Position numbers and translations under genes: made by a program. 64,000 bases of DNA from Amorphoplanes digitatis (lineage in GTDB: Bacteria > Actinomycetota > Actinomycetes > Mycobacteriales > Micromonosporaceae): assembly GCF_014205335.1 (NCBI RefSeq), contig NZ_JACHNH010000001.1:5388501-5452500 (forward strand), read 5' to 3'. A model generated the notes under the pieces. That model worked only from the letters and a program-made list of their open reading frames with translations. It was not told the origin of the DNA and made no database searches. Below, piece after piece: positions 17,639 through 26,653 of the stretch (the stretch's first letter is position 1; each line of letters starts with the position of its first letter).

Positions 17639-18799
17639 ATGCCGGTAATGGTCACCAAGCGGGACGACCCTACCGGCACACGGGTGCGGCGCAGGCCGCA
17701 CCGGGCGCCGCTGTGGGCGAAGCTGGTCACCGCGGCCGGCGCGGCGCTGATGCTGGTCAGCGTCGGCGGGATCGTCGCGTCCCGGTACCTGCTCGACCAG
17801 CTGACCGGCAACATCCAGACCACCTCCAGCGTGCTCGGCGACCCGGCGGCGGCGGGCGCGCCCGCCGGCGAGCTGCCCGAGGGCGCGATGAGCCTGCTGA
17901 TGCTGGGCCTGGACACCCGGCAGGGCTGGGAGGCCAAGGGCGAGGTCTCCCGGTCCGACACGATCCTCGTCCTGCACATCACGGCGTCGCACGATCAGGC
18001 CTACATGATCTCGATTCCGCGGGACCTGATCGCCGAGATCCCCGCGGACCGGTCGATCGGCTTCAACGGCAGCACCGAGAAGATCAATTCCGCGTACGCG
18101 TACGGGTCCATGAACGGCCGCGGCTGGACCGGCGGTGCCCGGCTCGCCACCAAGGCCGTGCAGAACCTGACCGGCATCGACTTCGACGGCGTGGTCGTGA
18201 TCGACTTCGAGGGGTTCCGCGGCATCCTCGAGGCGATGGGCGGTGTGCGCATGTGCGTGGACAAGGACAGCTGGTCCAGCCATTACACCGTCGACTCCAA
18301 GGGCAAGGTGAGCTACGCCGTCGGCGCCGACCCGACCTCTCCCCCGCGGAACGCGCTGTGGTTCCGCAAGGGGTGCCGCAACATGGCGGCGTGGGAGGCG
18401 CTGGAGTTCTCCCGGCTCCGGCACTCGACCAACGGCGACTACGACCGGCAGCGCCACCAGCAGCAGCTGCTGCGCGCGATGGCCAAGAAGGCGACGAGCG
18501 CGGGCATCCTGTCGAATCCGGCGAAGGTGTCGGCGGTCATGTCGGCCGCGGGATCCTCGCTGCGGATGGACACCAACGGCGTACCCGTCAACGACTTCAT
18601 CTTCGGGTTGAAGGGCCTTGCCGCCGCCGACCTGATCCCGATCAGGACCAACGGCGGCACCTTCGCCGCCGCGTCCGGCGGCGGGGAGGGCGTCACGGAG
18701 GCCACCCGGGCGCTGTTCCGGGCCGCGTCCGACGACCGGCTGGGCGAGTTCCTCATCGACCATCCGGAGCTCGTCATCAACGACGGCGGGCCACTCTGA
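17639..18799 (+). CDS. LytR-CpsA-Psr (LCP) family cell-wall glycopolymer ligase
   Basis: A 386-residue type II membrane protein. It has a basic N-terminus, one membrane helix (about residues 28-50), then the LCP domain with MLGLDTRQG, RSDTILVLHI, ISIPRDLIAEIP, EKINSAYAYG, FEGFRGILEAMGGV and EFSRLRHSTNGDYDRQRHQQQLL. LCP proteins attach teichoic-acid-like polymers or arabinogalactan to peptidoglycan outside the membrane. ATG at 17639 follows GAGGAG. Confidence 0.93.
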   Translation: MPVMVTKRDDPTGTRVRRRPHRAPLWAKLVTAAGAALMLVSVGGIVASRYLLDQLTGNIQTTSSVLGDPAAAGAPAGELPEGAMSLLMLGLDTRQGWEAKGEVSRSDTILVLHITASHDQAYMISIPRDLIAEIPADRSIGFNGSTEKINSAYAYGSMNGRGWTGGARLATKAVQNLTGIDFDGVVVIDFEGFRGILEAMGGVRMCVDKDSWSSHYTVDSKGKVSYAVGADPTSPPRNALWFRKGCRNMAAWEALEFSRLRHSTNGDYDRQRHQQQLLRAMAKKATSAGILSNPAKVSAVMSAAGSSLRMDTNGVPVNDFIFGLKGLAAADLIPIRTNGGTFAAASGGGEGVTEATRALFRAASDDRLGEFLIDHPELVINDGGPL

Positions 18800-18883
18800 A
18801 GTCGCGGTGTCCTGCGGGTGAACACTGCATGTCTTGCCGGTCAGTCGTGGTGTCGATCCCGCTCGATTCGTAACCTCTAAACC

Positions 18884-19447
18884 ATGTATGGGACCGTCTC
18901 CACGACCCGGGTGGATCAGGCACGACGGGTGGCCCAGCTCGTCCTCGCCGACCTGCCCGAACGGTGGCAGCACTCCGCCGGCGTCGCCGAACGCGCCGAG
19001 GAACTCGCCGGGACGCTCGGCGAGGACCCGGACGTGCTCGTCGCGGCGGCCTGGCTGCACGACATCGGCTACGCCGACTCGATCCGCGAGACCGGCTTCC
19101 ACCCGCTCGACGGCGCGCGGTACCTCGACGACCACGGCTGGCCGCCGCGCATCAGCGCGCTGGTGGCGCACCACTCGGGTGCGTGCTTCGTGGCAGAGGC
19201 GCGCAACCTCCAGGAGGCGCTGCGGGCGTTCGACCGGGAGGAGTCACCGCTCGCCGACGCCCTGACCTACGCCGATCAGACCGTCGGCCCGGGCGGCCGT
19301 CGCATGCTCGTCCAACAGCGGATCTCCGACATGCTGCGCCGGCACGGCCCCCGGTCGCCGAACGCCGCCGCACACCGGCTGCGGGGGCCGTACCTGCTGG
19401 CCGTCGCGCACCGGGTGGAGAGCCGCGTCGCGGCGGCCTGCGTTTAG
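18884..19447 (+). CDS. HD-domain metal-dependent phosphohydrolase
   Basis: A 187-residue soluble protein with HD-family metal ligands: His in RWQHSAGVAERA, the HD pair in WLHDIGYAD, and His residues in VAHHSGA, plus the later DALTYADQT that commonly closes the site. The substrate is unknown (nucleotide or phosphate monoester by family). A TAACCT element at 18871-18876 sits 7 bp before ATG, suggesting a leaderless transcript. Its 3' end overlaps the convergent glycosyltransferase by 4 bp. Confidence 0.82.
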   Translation: MYGTVSTTRVDQARRVAQLVLADLPERWQHSAGVAERAEELAGTLGEDPDVLVAAAWLHDIGYADSIRETGFHPLDGARYLDDHGWPPRISALVAHHSGACFVAEARNLQEALRAFDREESPLADALTYADQTVGPGGRRMLVQQRISDMLRRHGPRSPNAAAHRLRGPYLLAVAHRVESRVAAACV

Positions 19448-20556
19448 CACCGTGCCGCCACGATGCCGTGCGCGGCGAGGAAGCCGTCGACCGACGCCGC
19501 CCACGGGTACCGGCAAGCCTGCTCGCGGGCCGTCCGCCGGCGCTCCGGGCGGCCCATCAGGTCCAGGACGGCCTGCGCGTAGGCCGGTCCCTCGCCGGGC
19601 GCGGCGATCCCGGCCGCGCCGATCACCTCGGGCAGGGCGCTGTCCGCGCTCGCCACCACCGGCGTGCCGCCGGCCAGCGCCTCCAGGGCGGCGAGGCCGA
19701 ACGTCTCCACCGGGCCGGGCGCCAGCACGACGTCCGCGGTGGCCAGCAGGCCGGCGAGTTCGTCCCGGTCGCGGACGTGCCCCAGGAACCGGACGGGCAG
19801 GCCCCGGTCGGCGGCCTCGCCCTGCAGGGCGGGGCGCAGCGGGCCGCCGCCGGCCACCACCAGGACCGCCGGCACGCCGGCCGCGTGCAGGGCCGCGAGG
19901 GCGTTCAGCGACCGGCGCGGCCGCTTCTCGGCCGACAGCCGCCCGCAGTGCAGCAACAGCAGGTCCCCCGGGGCCGCCCAGCGACGACGCATCCCGGCAT
20001 CGAAGCGGGACGGCGAGAACCGATCCAGATCAACACCCAGCGGTACGCGGACCACGTTGCGGGCGCCGATCCGGGTGAACTCCGCGGCCGCCCAGCCGGT
20101 CGTGCAGACCACCGTGGTGTGGTCGGCCGCGGTCCTCGCGTTGGCCCGGTCCACCACCCGCCGCGACGCCGCCGGGCCGAACAGCCGCGACAGCCCGTCC
20201 AGGCTCTCGTGCGACACCATCACCGACGGCACGCCGGCCCGCCGAGCCCAGCGGCCGACCCAGCGCAGCGTGGTGCGGTCCGACACCTCGATCCGGTCCG
20301 GGGCGAGCCCGCGCAGCACCGCGGCGGTCCGGCGCCGGTCCATCAGCACCCGGTAGCCACCCATGCCGGGCACACCGGGCGCCGGCAGCGTGATCACCCG
20401 GCCCTGCGCGGTACGCACGTCCGAGCGGCGGGCGCCAGGCACGATCAGCGTGGCCTCGTGGCCCGCGGCCTCGTACCCGGCGCCCAGCTCGTGCAGCGCG
20501 GTACGCAGGCCGCCGGAGCTTTCGGTCACGAAGTTCGCGATCCGCACGATCCTCAC
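19444..20556 (-). CDS. GT4-family glycosyltransferase
   Basis: A 370-residue GT-B fold enzyme. It has an N-terminal Rossmann domain opening MRIVRIANFVTESSGGLRTAL, the nucleotide-sugar domain with LLLLHCGRLSAEKRPRRSL and VVAGGGPLRPAL, and the GT4 donor motif APGPVETFGLAALEALAGGTPVV. It is probably a sugar transferase for lipid or exopolysaccharide glycans at the inner membrane. It overlaps the upstream MgtA-like gene by 4 bp, so the two form an operon. Confidence 0.9.
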   Translation of the reverse strand: MRIVRIANFVTESSGGLRTALHELGAGYEAAGHEATLIVPGARRSDVRTAQGRVITLPAPGVPGMGGYRVLMDRRRTAAVLRGLAPDRIEVSDRTTLRWVGRWARRAGVPSVMVSHESLDGLSRLFGPAASRRVVDRANARTAADHTTVVCTTGWAAAEFTRIGARNVVRVPLGVDLDRFSPSRFDAGMRRRWAAPGDLLLLHCGRLSAEKRPRRSLNALAALHAAGVPAVLVVAGGGPLRPALQGEAADRGLPVRFLGHVRDRDELAGLLATADVVLAPGPVETFGLAALEALAGGTPVVASADSALPEVIGAAGIAAPGEGPAYAQAVLDLMGRPERRRTAREQACRYPWAASVDGFLAAHGIVAARC

Positions 20557-21689
20557 CGGCCCACCGCCATCCTCCCGTCGGGCACCCCGGCCGTCACGGC
20601 CCGGTAGTGCCCGATCAGCTCGTCGCCGACCGCGGACCAGCTGCGGCCCTCGATCGCCACCCGGCCCGCGGCGCCGAACGCGGCCCGCATCTCCGGATCG
20701 GCGGCCAGCGCCGCGACCGCCGCCGTGAACCCGGCCGCCTCGAAGGGCGGCACCAGCAGGCCGGTCCGTTCGTGGGTGACCTGGTCGAGCGGCCCGCCGA
20801 GTGCGGGCGCCACCACCGGCACGCCGCTGGCCATCGCCTCCTGCACCGCCTGCCCGAACGTCTCGTACGGTCCGGTGTGCGCGAACACGTCCAGGCTGGC
20901 ATACAGCCGGGCGAGCTGCGCGCCGTGCCGCACCCCGGCGAAGACCGCGCGGGGCAGCGCCCGGCGCAGCGACGCGGCCGCGGGCCCGTCACCCACGACG
21001 ACCAGCCGCACGCCCGGCAGCCGGCTCGCCTCGTCCAGCAGCTCCACCTGCTTCTCCACGGCCAGGCGACCCACGAATCCGACGAGGACCTCGCCGCCCG
21101 GTGCGAGGGCGCGGCGCAGGCCCGCGCTGCGGTGCCGCGGGTGGAACCGGACGTCGTCCACGCCGCGCCGCCACATGTGCACGCGCCGGACGCCGTGCGC
21201 CACCAGCGCCTCGGCCGAGCCGGTGGAGGGCACCAGGGTCCGCTGCGCCGAGTTGTGCACCGTCCGGATCCACCGCCACGCCGCGCCCTCGGTCATGCCG
21301 ACCCCGTACGCGCGGGCGTAGGCGGCGACGTCGGTCTGGTAGACCGCCACCGTGGGCAGCCCCAGCGACTTCGCGGCCGCCGCGCCCCAGGCGCCCAGCA
21401 CGAACGGGCTGGCCAGATGGACGACCTCGGCCCGGTGTGCGCGCAGCGCCGCGCTCAGCGCCGGCGTGGGCAGCCCCAGCCGGAGCTGCGGGTAGCCCGG
21501 CATCCGCAGCGACGGCATCCGCACCACCGGGTACGGCGCGTCGACCGGGTCCTGTCCGCCGGCGGCCCTCGGCGCGATCACCATCGGCTCGTGGCCGCGG
21601 CGCAGCAGATGCTCGGCCGAGCGCACCACCGAGTTCGCGACACCGTTGACGTCCGGCAGGAACGACTCCGTGACCAGCGCGATTCGCAT
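20553..21689 (-). CDS. GT4-family alpha-mannosyltransferase, MgtA-like
   Basis: A 378-residue glycosyltransferase resembling mycobacterial MgtA from memory: opening MRIALVTESFLPDVNGVANSV, the EVVHLASPFVLGAWG segment, VAVYQTDVAAYARAYG, RRVHMWRRGVDDVRFHP, GFVGRLAVEKQVELL and the donor motif GPYETFGQAVQEAMASGVPVVAP. MgtA transfers mannose from GDP-mannose to glycolipids or lipoglycans. ATG at 21689 matches the family start. It is translationally coupled to the second glycosyltransferase; the pair likely elaborates a phosphatidylinositol or glucuronyl lipid. Confidence 0.85.
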   Translation of the reverse strand: MRIALVTESFLPDVNGVANSVVRSAEHLLRRGHEPMVIAPRAAGGQDPVDAPYPVVRMPSLRMPGYPQLRLGLPTPALSAALRAHRAEVVHLASPFVLGAWGAAAAKSLGLPTVAVYQTDVAAYARAYGVGMTEGAAWRWIRTVHNSAQRTLVPSTGSAEALVAHGVRRVHMWRRGVDDVRFHPRHRSAGLRRALAPGGEVLVGFVGRLAVEKQVELLDEASRLPGVRLVVVGDGPAAASLRRALPRAVFAGVRHGAQLARLYASLDVFAHTGPYETFGQAVQEAMASGVPVVAPALGGPLDQVTHERTGLLVPPFEAAGFTAAVAALAADPEMRAAFGAAGRVAIEGRSWSAVGDELIGHYRAVTAGVPDGRMAVGR

Positions 21690-21770
21690 GCCCACACGAT
21701 GATCGGCAGGAGCGATCCGCCGGGCCACCCGGGCATGGCCGCGAGCCGAACGTCCGACGACATGACTGCT

Positions 21771-21788
21771 GTTCGCCTGGCGTTGGGC
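21771..21788 (+). promoter_or_regulatory. PHO-box-like direct repeat upstream of phytase
   Basis: GTTCGCCTGGCGTTGGGC contains two units at 11-bp spacing (GTTCGCC and GTTGGGC), 45 bp upstream of the phytase ATG. Streptomyces PhoP boxes are built from 11-bp direct repeats resembling GTTCACC. The match is partial, so this is a tentative phosphate-control site, made plausible by the function of the gene. Confidence 0.35.
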
Positions 21789-21832
21789 GACGGCCCACCG
21801 GCACGCAACGTTGATGTAGCAACGTCCCGCGA

Positions 21833-23059
21833 ATGCGTACCGTTGCCTTCACCACCGCCGTCGTCCTGTCCGCCGTCGCCGCGCCCGGCCCGGCCGCGGC
21901 CGCACCCGAACCGGCGCCGCGCCCGGTCACCGCGACCACCGAGACGCCCGCGCTCTACGACGACGAGGCCGGCGGCGACGCGGACGCCGACGACCCCGCC
22001 ATCTGGATCCACCCGCGGCTGCGGTCGCGCAGCCTGGTCATCGGCACGGCGAAGAACGGCGGGCTGCGCGTCTACGACCTGAGCGGCCGGCAGGTCCAGT
22101 CCGTCGCGGCCGGCGAGGGCGGCCGGTTCAACAACGTGGACATCGTCTCCGGTCTGCCGCTGGGCGGCGCCCGGGCCGACGTCGCCGTGGTCACCGACCG
22201 CGGACGCGACCGCCTGCGCTTCTACCGGATCGACCCGGCCGCCGTGGCGCGCGGCGACGCGCCGCTGGTGGACGTCACGGCCGCCGACGTGCCGCTGCTC
22301 TTCTCCCGCGACGAGGCCGAGGTGGAGGGTCAGTCGACCGGCTACGGCCTGGCGACCTACGGACGTCACGCGGTGGTCAGCCGCCGGCACGCCACCCGGC
22401 TGGGCGTCTTCGAGCTGCGCGGCGAGGCCGGCCGGGTCACCTACCGCGGCACCGACACGCTCGACCTGCCCTCGCGGTTCCGGCTCCCGAACGGCCGGAC
22501 CTGGACGCCCTGCGCCGAGCCGGGCGAACTCCCCCAGGTCGAGGGCATGGTCGTCGACGACAAGGCGGGCGTGCTCTACGCCAGCCAGGAGGACGTCGGC
22601 CTGTGGCGGATCGACCTGCGCGGCGGCCGCTTCGCCGGCGGGGCCCGCCTCGTCGAGAAGGTCACCGAATACGGTGCGCCGGCCACCTACGACCCGGAGA
22701 CCGAGGAGTGCACGGTCTCCGGCCCCGGTTACGGCGGCCGGATCCGCGCCGACGTGGAGGGCGCCACCATCTACCGCACCGGACGCGGCGACGGCTACCT
22801 GCTCATCTCCAGCCAGGGCGACAGCCGGTTCTTCGTGTACGACCTGCGCACCAACCGGCCGGTGAGCGGCTTCACCGTGGCCGACGGCCGGTTCGCCGAC
22901 GGCGTGCAGCACTCCGACGGCGCGGCGGCGACGTCGACGCCGCTGCCCGGCTACCCGCAGGGGCTGCTGGTGCTGCACGACGGCGAGAACACCCCGGACC
23001 AGGGCCGGGTCAGCACCAACTTCAAGTTCGTCGACTGGCGGTCGCTGCGGCTGCGGTGA
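21833..23059 (+). CDS. Secreted beta-propeller phytase (3-phytase)
   Basis: A 408-residue exported phosphatase releasing phosphate from phytate with calcium. A Sec signal peptide (about residues 1-24, ending AAAAPEP) precedes a six-bladed propeller. Family motifs include DADDPAIWIHP near the start, GGRFNNVDIV, DRGRDRLRFYRID, LPQVEGMVVDD, LYASQEDVGLWRIDL and the calcium/active-site stretch LLISSQGDSRFFVYD with VQHSDGA. Length is normal. A PHO-box-like repeat upstream suggests induction by phosphate starvation. It stands alone between the glycosyltransferase pair and small unknown genes. Confidence 0.93.
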   Translation: MRTVAFTTAVVLSAVAAPGPAAAAPEPAPRPVTATTETPALYDDEAGGDADADDPAIWIHPRLRSRSLVIGTAKNGGLRVYDLSGRQVQSVAAGEGGRFNNVDIVSGLPLGGARADVAVVTDRGRDRLRFYRIDPAAVARGDAPLVDVTAADVPLLFSRDEAEVEGQSTGYGLATYGRHAVVSRRHATRLGVFELRGEAGRVTYRGTDTLDLPSRFRLPNGRTWTPCAEPGELPQVEGMVVDDKAGVLYASQEDVGLWRIDLRGGRFAGGARLVEKVTEYGAPATYDPETEECTVSGPGYGGRIRADVEGATIYRTGRGDGYLLISSQGDSRFFVYDLRTNRPVSGFTVADGRFADGVQHSDGAAATSTPLPGYPQGLLVLHDGENTPDQGRVSTNFKFVDWRSLRLR

Positions 23060-23068
23060 CCCGGGCCG

Positions 23069-23287
23069 TCACCCGGCCAGCCAGCCGTGCACGACGAACG
23101 CACCGCCTCCCGCCATCGTCACCGCGCCGGCCACGAGCAGCAGCGTGCTGAGCCGCTCGATCCGCGCCTTGTCCTGCACGTGAGGACTGTCGGCCGCCGC
23201 GAGGAGGACGCCGACGAGAGCTGCCAGGAGTACGACCGGGAGAGCGATCATGACCGTCGCTTCGATGAAGGGAAGGGGCCCCCTCAC
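23069..23287 (-). CDS. Small two-helix membrane protein, unknown
   Basis: A 72-residue frame from GTG at 23287, or 60 residues from ATG at 23251, encodes two hydrophobic segments (IALPVVLLAALVGVLLAAA and LLLVAGAVTMAGGGAFVVHG) separated by a charged loop. Codon third positions are strongly GC, which favours coding. Neither start has a clear ribosome site. Function unknown. Confidence 0.5.
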   Translation of the reverse strand: MRGPLPFIEATVMIALPVVLLAALVGVLLAAADSPHVQDKARIERLSTLLLVAGAVTMAGGGAFVVHGWLAG

Positions 23288-23413
23288 GCTGCACCCGGAC
23301 GGCTAGCAGAACGCCACGCTTCGATGTCCGGAACGTGAATGTCTTTGATACCCGGTGCGGCCGGCAATTCTCCTGAATCAATTCGCGCGTACGCTGCCGG
23401 CGAGGTGATTCGG

Positions 23414-23632
23414 ATGCACAGCGAGGTTCTCGGCGTCGTGGACGCCCACCTGAGCGAACTACAGGCCCTGCGGCGCGCCCTGGTGGCCGCGCGACCCATC
23501 GACGCCGGCGAGCGGCTGCGGATCACCGCCGCGGCGGCCAGTTCCGCACGACGGTGTGCGGAGGAGCTGAATCACCTGTTGACCGGCGAGGCGGCCGATC
23601 ACCGATACCGGTCGCGCGCGAGCGCCGCCTGA
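23414..23632 (+). CDS. Small hypothetical protein
   Basis: A 72-residue, mostly helical protein (MHSEVLGVVDAHLSELQALRR ... HLLTGEA) with no motif I recognise. ATG at 23414 is preceded by GAGGTG 6 bp upstream; an in-frame ATG at 23339 exists but has no ribosome site. Alternating hydrophobic and charged residues suggest a short coiled coil. Confidence 0.5.
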   Translation: MHSEVLGVVDAHLSELQALRRALVAARPIDAGERLRITAAAASSARRCAEELNHLLTGEAADHRYRSRASAA

Positions 23633-23691
23633 CCGTCAAGTCCCTGTCCGCGTAATTGACGGGACCGCGCCCGGCCCGCTTCCGTTGACCC

Positions 23692-23916
23692 ATGAGCACC
23701 GACCTCCCGCCTGCGCCGGCGGGTGATGACGACACCCGTCAGACACGCGCCAGGATCGCCCGGACGCTGCGCCTGCGCCTGCCGGCGCTGGCCTCGACGG
23801 ACATCGATCAGCATGTGGAGCGGGTCCTGCGCCGGCTGCACCGGCGCCAGGCCGGAACGCGGTCCGCCGCACCGGTCGACCCCGCGCCCCGCCGGTACTG
23901 CCAGATCGGCCGGTAA
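23692..23916 (+). CDS. Small basic hypothetical protein
   Basis: A 74-residue arginine-rich protein with a helical core (RARIARTLRLRLPALAS, DIDQHVERVLRRLHRRQ). No ribosome site is obvious before the ATG. It ends 6 bp before the stop of the convergent PHP gene. Function unknown; a three-helix regulatory domain is possible but unproven. Confidence 0.45.
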   Translation: MSTDLPPAPAGDDDTRQTRARIARTLRLRLPALASTDIDQHVERVLRRLHRRQAGTRSAAPVDPAPRRYCQIGR

Positions 23917-23922
23917 GGCGGG

Positions 23923-25434
23923 TCAGTCCTCCGGGTGATTACCGGGCCGCCCCAGGAAGATCGGGTTGGTGAGCGCGACCATCGTGTCGGGCGTGCTCGC
24001 GGTCGGCTGTGGACGGCGCACCTCGGCCCGGACGTACCGGGAGTTCCGGGGCGTGGTGGTCCAGGTGACCGTTCCGGGTCCGTCGGCCGGCAGCGCGCGG
24101 GACGACCTCAGGCCCTGGTCGGTGATCAGCCGCACGATGCCGCCGGGCGCGCCGGTGACCGCCAGCGTGACGGTGACCGGGGTGTCGTCGCTCACCGCGA
24201 GCCGCTCGCCGATGCCGGCCCGGCGGGTGCCGCCGGCGGCGCCGAACTCGACATCGACAGCGGAGGACTCGGCGATCCACGCGCGGCCGGCCCGCACCGC
24301 GGAGAGGATCGCGCGGCGGTTCAGCCCATCGGCGTACACGACGGTGTGCGGCAGGCCGATGACCTGCGGCTCGCTGTGCGCGTCGCTGTTGCCGACGGCC
24401 GGGATCCAGCCGCCGGCGCGGGCGCCCGCGACGAGCAGGTTGTCCCAGTTGGCGACGACCGCCTCGTCGTCGAGGGTCCACGGGCCGTTCCAGACCTCGA
24501 CGGCGTCGAGACCGGCGAAGCCGAACTTCCAGCCGCAGCCGACGCAGGGTGCCAGGGGATGCGCGGCGACGGCGAGGCCGCCGACGGCGTGGATCTCACG
24601 TACGAAGCGCGCCAGGGCGCCGTCGACGGCCCGGTAACGCCAGTCGATCCAGGTGCCGGCGGGCAGGCCGAGCGCGGTGTAGTGGCCGTTGCGGGTGGTG
24701 ATCTCCTCGCCGTCGATGACGAGCAGATCCGGACCGGCGAACTCGCCCCACACGCCGGCGGCGCTGGACGTGTTGTGCTCGGTGGAGACGATGTAGTCCA
24801 GCCCCGCGGCGCGGGCGCCGGCCGCCGCCTCGGCGGGTGTCCGGCGGCCGTCGGAGTGGACGGTGTGCAGATGCATGTCGCCCCGGTACCAGGCCCTGCC
24901 GCGACCGGTCGCGGTATGCGGTGCGGGACGCGGCCGGAACGGCGCGCCGGTCGCGGCGGAGGACAGCGTCACGGTGACGGTCCAGTTCAGTCCCGCCGGC
25001 GCGACCTTGTAGGGCCCGACGATGACGTGCCAGGTGCCGGGCCGGACCGGGCCGGGCAGATAGCCGGGCGTCGCGTCGGAGGCGCTGATGGTGAACTCGG
25101 TGCGGAAGCCGCCGGACCAGCCGCGGAAGCCGGCGGCGTCGCCGAGCCCGATGCCGCCCTCGTCGAAGACGCCGATGTCCAGCGCGTTCCCGTCGTAGCC
25201 GGGCGGCGGGACGGGCCGGTCGTAGCCGTAGGAGACGGTGATCCGGTTGACACCGGGCGGCACCCGTACCGGGATGTACACCCAGTCCGGTGCCCCGTAG
25301 TCGATGTGCCCGGTCACGGTGCCGACCTGGTCGCCGCCGGCGGCGTACGCGAATTCGACCGGGCCGAGCACGACGGCGGCCGCGCCGGCCGCGGCCGCGC
25401 CGATCAGGAAGTGGCGCCGCTCGATCCCCGTCAT
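23923..25434 (-). CDS. Tat-exported PHP-domain phosphoesterase (CehA/McbA-like)
   Basis: A 503-residue exported metallohydrolase. A Tat-type signal (IERRHFLIGAAAAGAAAVVL) is followed by a beta-rich domain of about 150 residues and then the PHP domain. Metal ligands are visible in GDMHLHTVHSDGRRTP, STEHNTS, DGEEITTRNGHY, AVAAHPLAP and GNSDAHSEPQVIG. Relatives include carbamate hydrolases (CehA, McbA) and phosphoesterases; the substrate is unknown. ATG at 25434 follows GGGGAG by 10 bp. Export before or with cofactor loading is implied by the Tat signal. Confidence 0.88.
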   Translation of the reverse strand: MTGIERRHFLIGAAAAGAAAVVLGPVEFAYAAGGDQVGTVTGHIDYGAPDWVYIPVRVPPGVNRITVSYGYDRPVPPPGYDGNALDIGVFDEGGIGLGDAAGFRGWSGGFRTEFTISASDATPGYLPGPVRPGTWHVIVGPYKVAPAGLNWTVTVTLSSAATGAPFRPRPAPHTATGRGRAWYRGDMHLHTVHSDGRRTPAEAAAGARAAGLDYIVSTEHNTSSAAGVWGEFAGPDLLVIDGEEITTRNGHYTALGLPAGTWIDWRYRAVDGALARFVREIHAVGGLAVAAHPLAPCVGCGWKFGFAGLDAVEVWNGPWTLDDEAVVANWDNLLVAGARAGGWIPAVGNSDAHSEPQVIGLPHTVVYADGLNRRAILSAVRAGRAWIAESSAVDVEFGAAGGTRRAGIGERLAVSDDTPVTVTLAVTGAPGGIVRLITDQGLRSSRALPADGPGTVTWTTTPRNSRYVRAEVRRPQPTASTPDTMVALTNPIFLGRPGNHPED

Positions 25435-25511
25435 CGTCAACGCTCCCCTCGCGGTCCCCGACGATCAGACTGATGCCCTTCGATGGCCGCCCGCTGACCG
25501 GCCGGCGAACA

Positions 25512-26573
25512 CTAGGTGCCCGTCGACGGGGTGGCGCGGATGCGGAGCCCGGCCAGGCTGCCGATCAGCAGGGTGACGCCCGCGGCCAGCATGACGCCGC
25601 TGGGGCCGAGGGAACCGTCGGTCACGTCGTAGAGCACCTCCGGCACCACCAGGGTGGCCCCGACGACGCCGCCGGCCAGGAGGACCCAGTCACGGATCTT
25701 CGCGTACGCGGTGAAGCAGGCACCGGCCACCAGCGCCGTCAGGACGTAGCCGAGGACGGTCCAGGCATGGCCGGACTCGCCGACCACGAACTGCGCGCCG
25801 ATCAGCGCGAGGGCCACCGCGATCGCGAGCCCGAGACGACGTTCGGCCACCAGTCCCCGCCAGGCCAGCACGGCCCAGAGCGCGCCCAGCGCGATCGTGC
25901 CGAGGCCCAGCAGAGCGGAGTAGTCCGGGACGTCCAGCAGTTCCAGCAGGGTCGCGTACACGGCGAACGCCGCGACGGCCATGCCGAGCTGGCCCAGTGC
26001 CGTACGGGCGAGCAGGTAACCGACGGCGACCACCGCGAGGCCCGCGACCGAGGCGGCGAACGGCGCCTCGGCCGCGTAGGCCTCATAGTCCTTTGTGCTC
26101 GACTCGAGGCTGGCGTACGCCGCGAAGGCGGCGGCGGCAGCGGCGCCGGTGAACAGCGTGCTCGCCAGCCGGCGGTGCAGGTCGTCGCCCGGCGAGGCGC
26201 TCCGCCCGTCGCGATCGGCCTGCATCGCGTTCCACCACACGGCCATGCCGGCGGCGAACAGCGCGACGGCCATGCCGGCGAGGATCGCGAACCGCCCGAG
26301 CCGGCCGAGCGATTCCCACTCGTCGCCGAGGAACAACAGGCACGCGCCGACGACGAACGAGGCGCCGACGTAGCCGGCGATCTCGCCGAAGATCCGCCGC
26401 AGGCCGCCCGCGCGCGACGGCTGGGGCAGACCGGCGAACTCCGCGACGACCGCGGCGGCCTGCGAGTCGTCCAGCACACCCCGCCCGACCAGGCGGCCGA
26501 GCGCGGCGCGCAGCCGGTCGGTGTCCGGGTCGGCGGGCACGGGCGCGGATCGGTCGTCTGTGCTCTGTTCCAC
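25512..26573 (-). CDS. DUF2157-like polytopic membrane protein
   Basis: A 353-residue protein with a cytoplasmic N-terminus (RLRAALGRLVGRGVLDDSQAAAVVAEFAG, which resembles the DUF2157 start) and about ten membrane helices from residue 70 onward. Its function is unknown. The GTG at 26573 has GGGAGG 8 bp upstream. It stands alone between the PHP gene and the deaminase. Confidence 0.7.
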   Translation of the reverse strand: MEQSTDDRSAPVPADPDTDRLRAALGRLVGRGVLDDSQAAAVVAEFAGLPQPSRAGGLRRIFGEIAGYVGASFVVGACLLFLGDEWESLGRLGRFAILAGMAVALFAAGMAVWWNAMQADRDGRSASPGDDLHRRLASTLFTGAAAAAAFAAYASLESSTKDYEAYAAEAPFAASVAGLAVVAVGYLLARTALGQLGMAVAAFAVYATLLELLDVPDYSALLGLGTIALGALWAVLAWRGLVAERRLGLAIAVALALIGAQFVVGESGHAWTVLGYVLTALVAGACFTAYAKIRDWVLLAGGVVGATLVVPEVLYDVTDGSLGPSGVMLAAGVTLLIGSLAGLRIRATPSTGT

Positions 26574-26653
26574 CTGGGGGCCTCCCTGAGCCGGTGCTGA
26601 TCACCAACAGGCTGCACCACGGCGGCAAGACCCGACAGAGCCCGCGTACTCAG

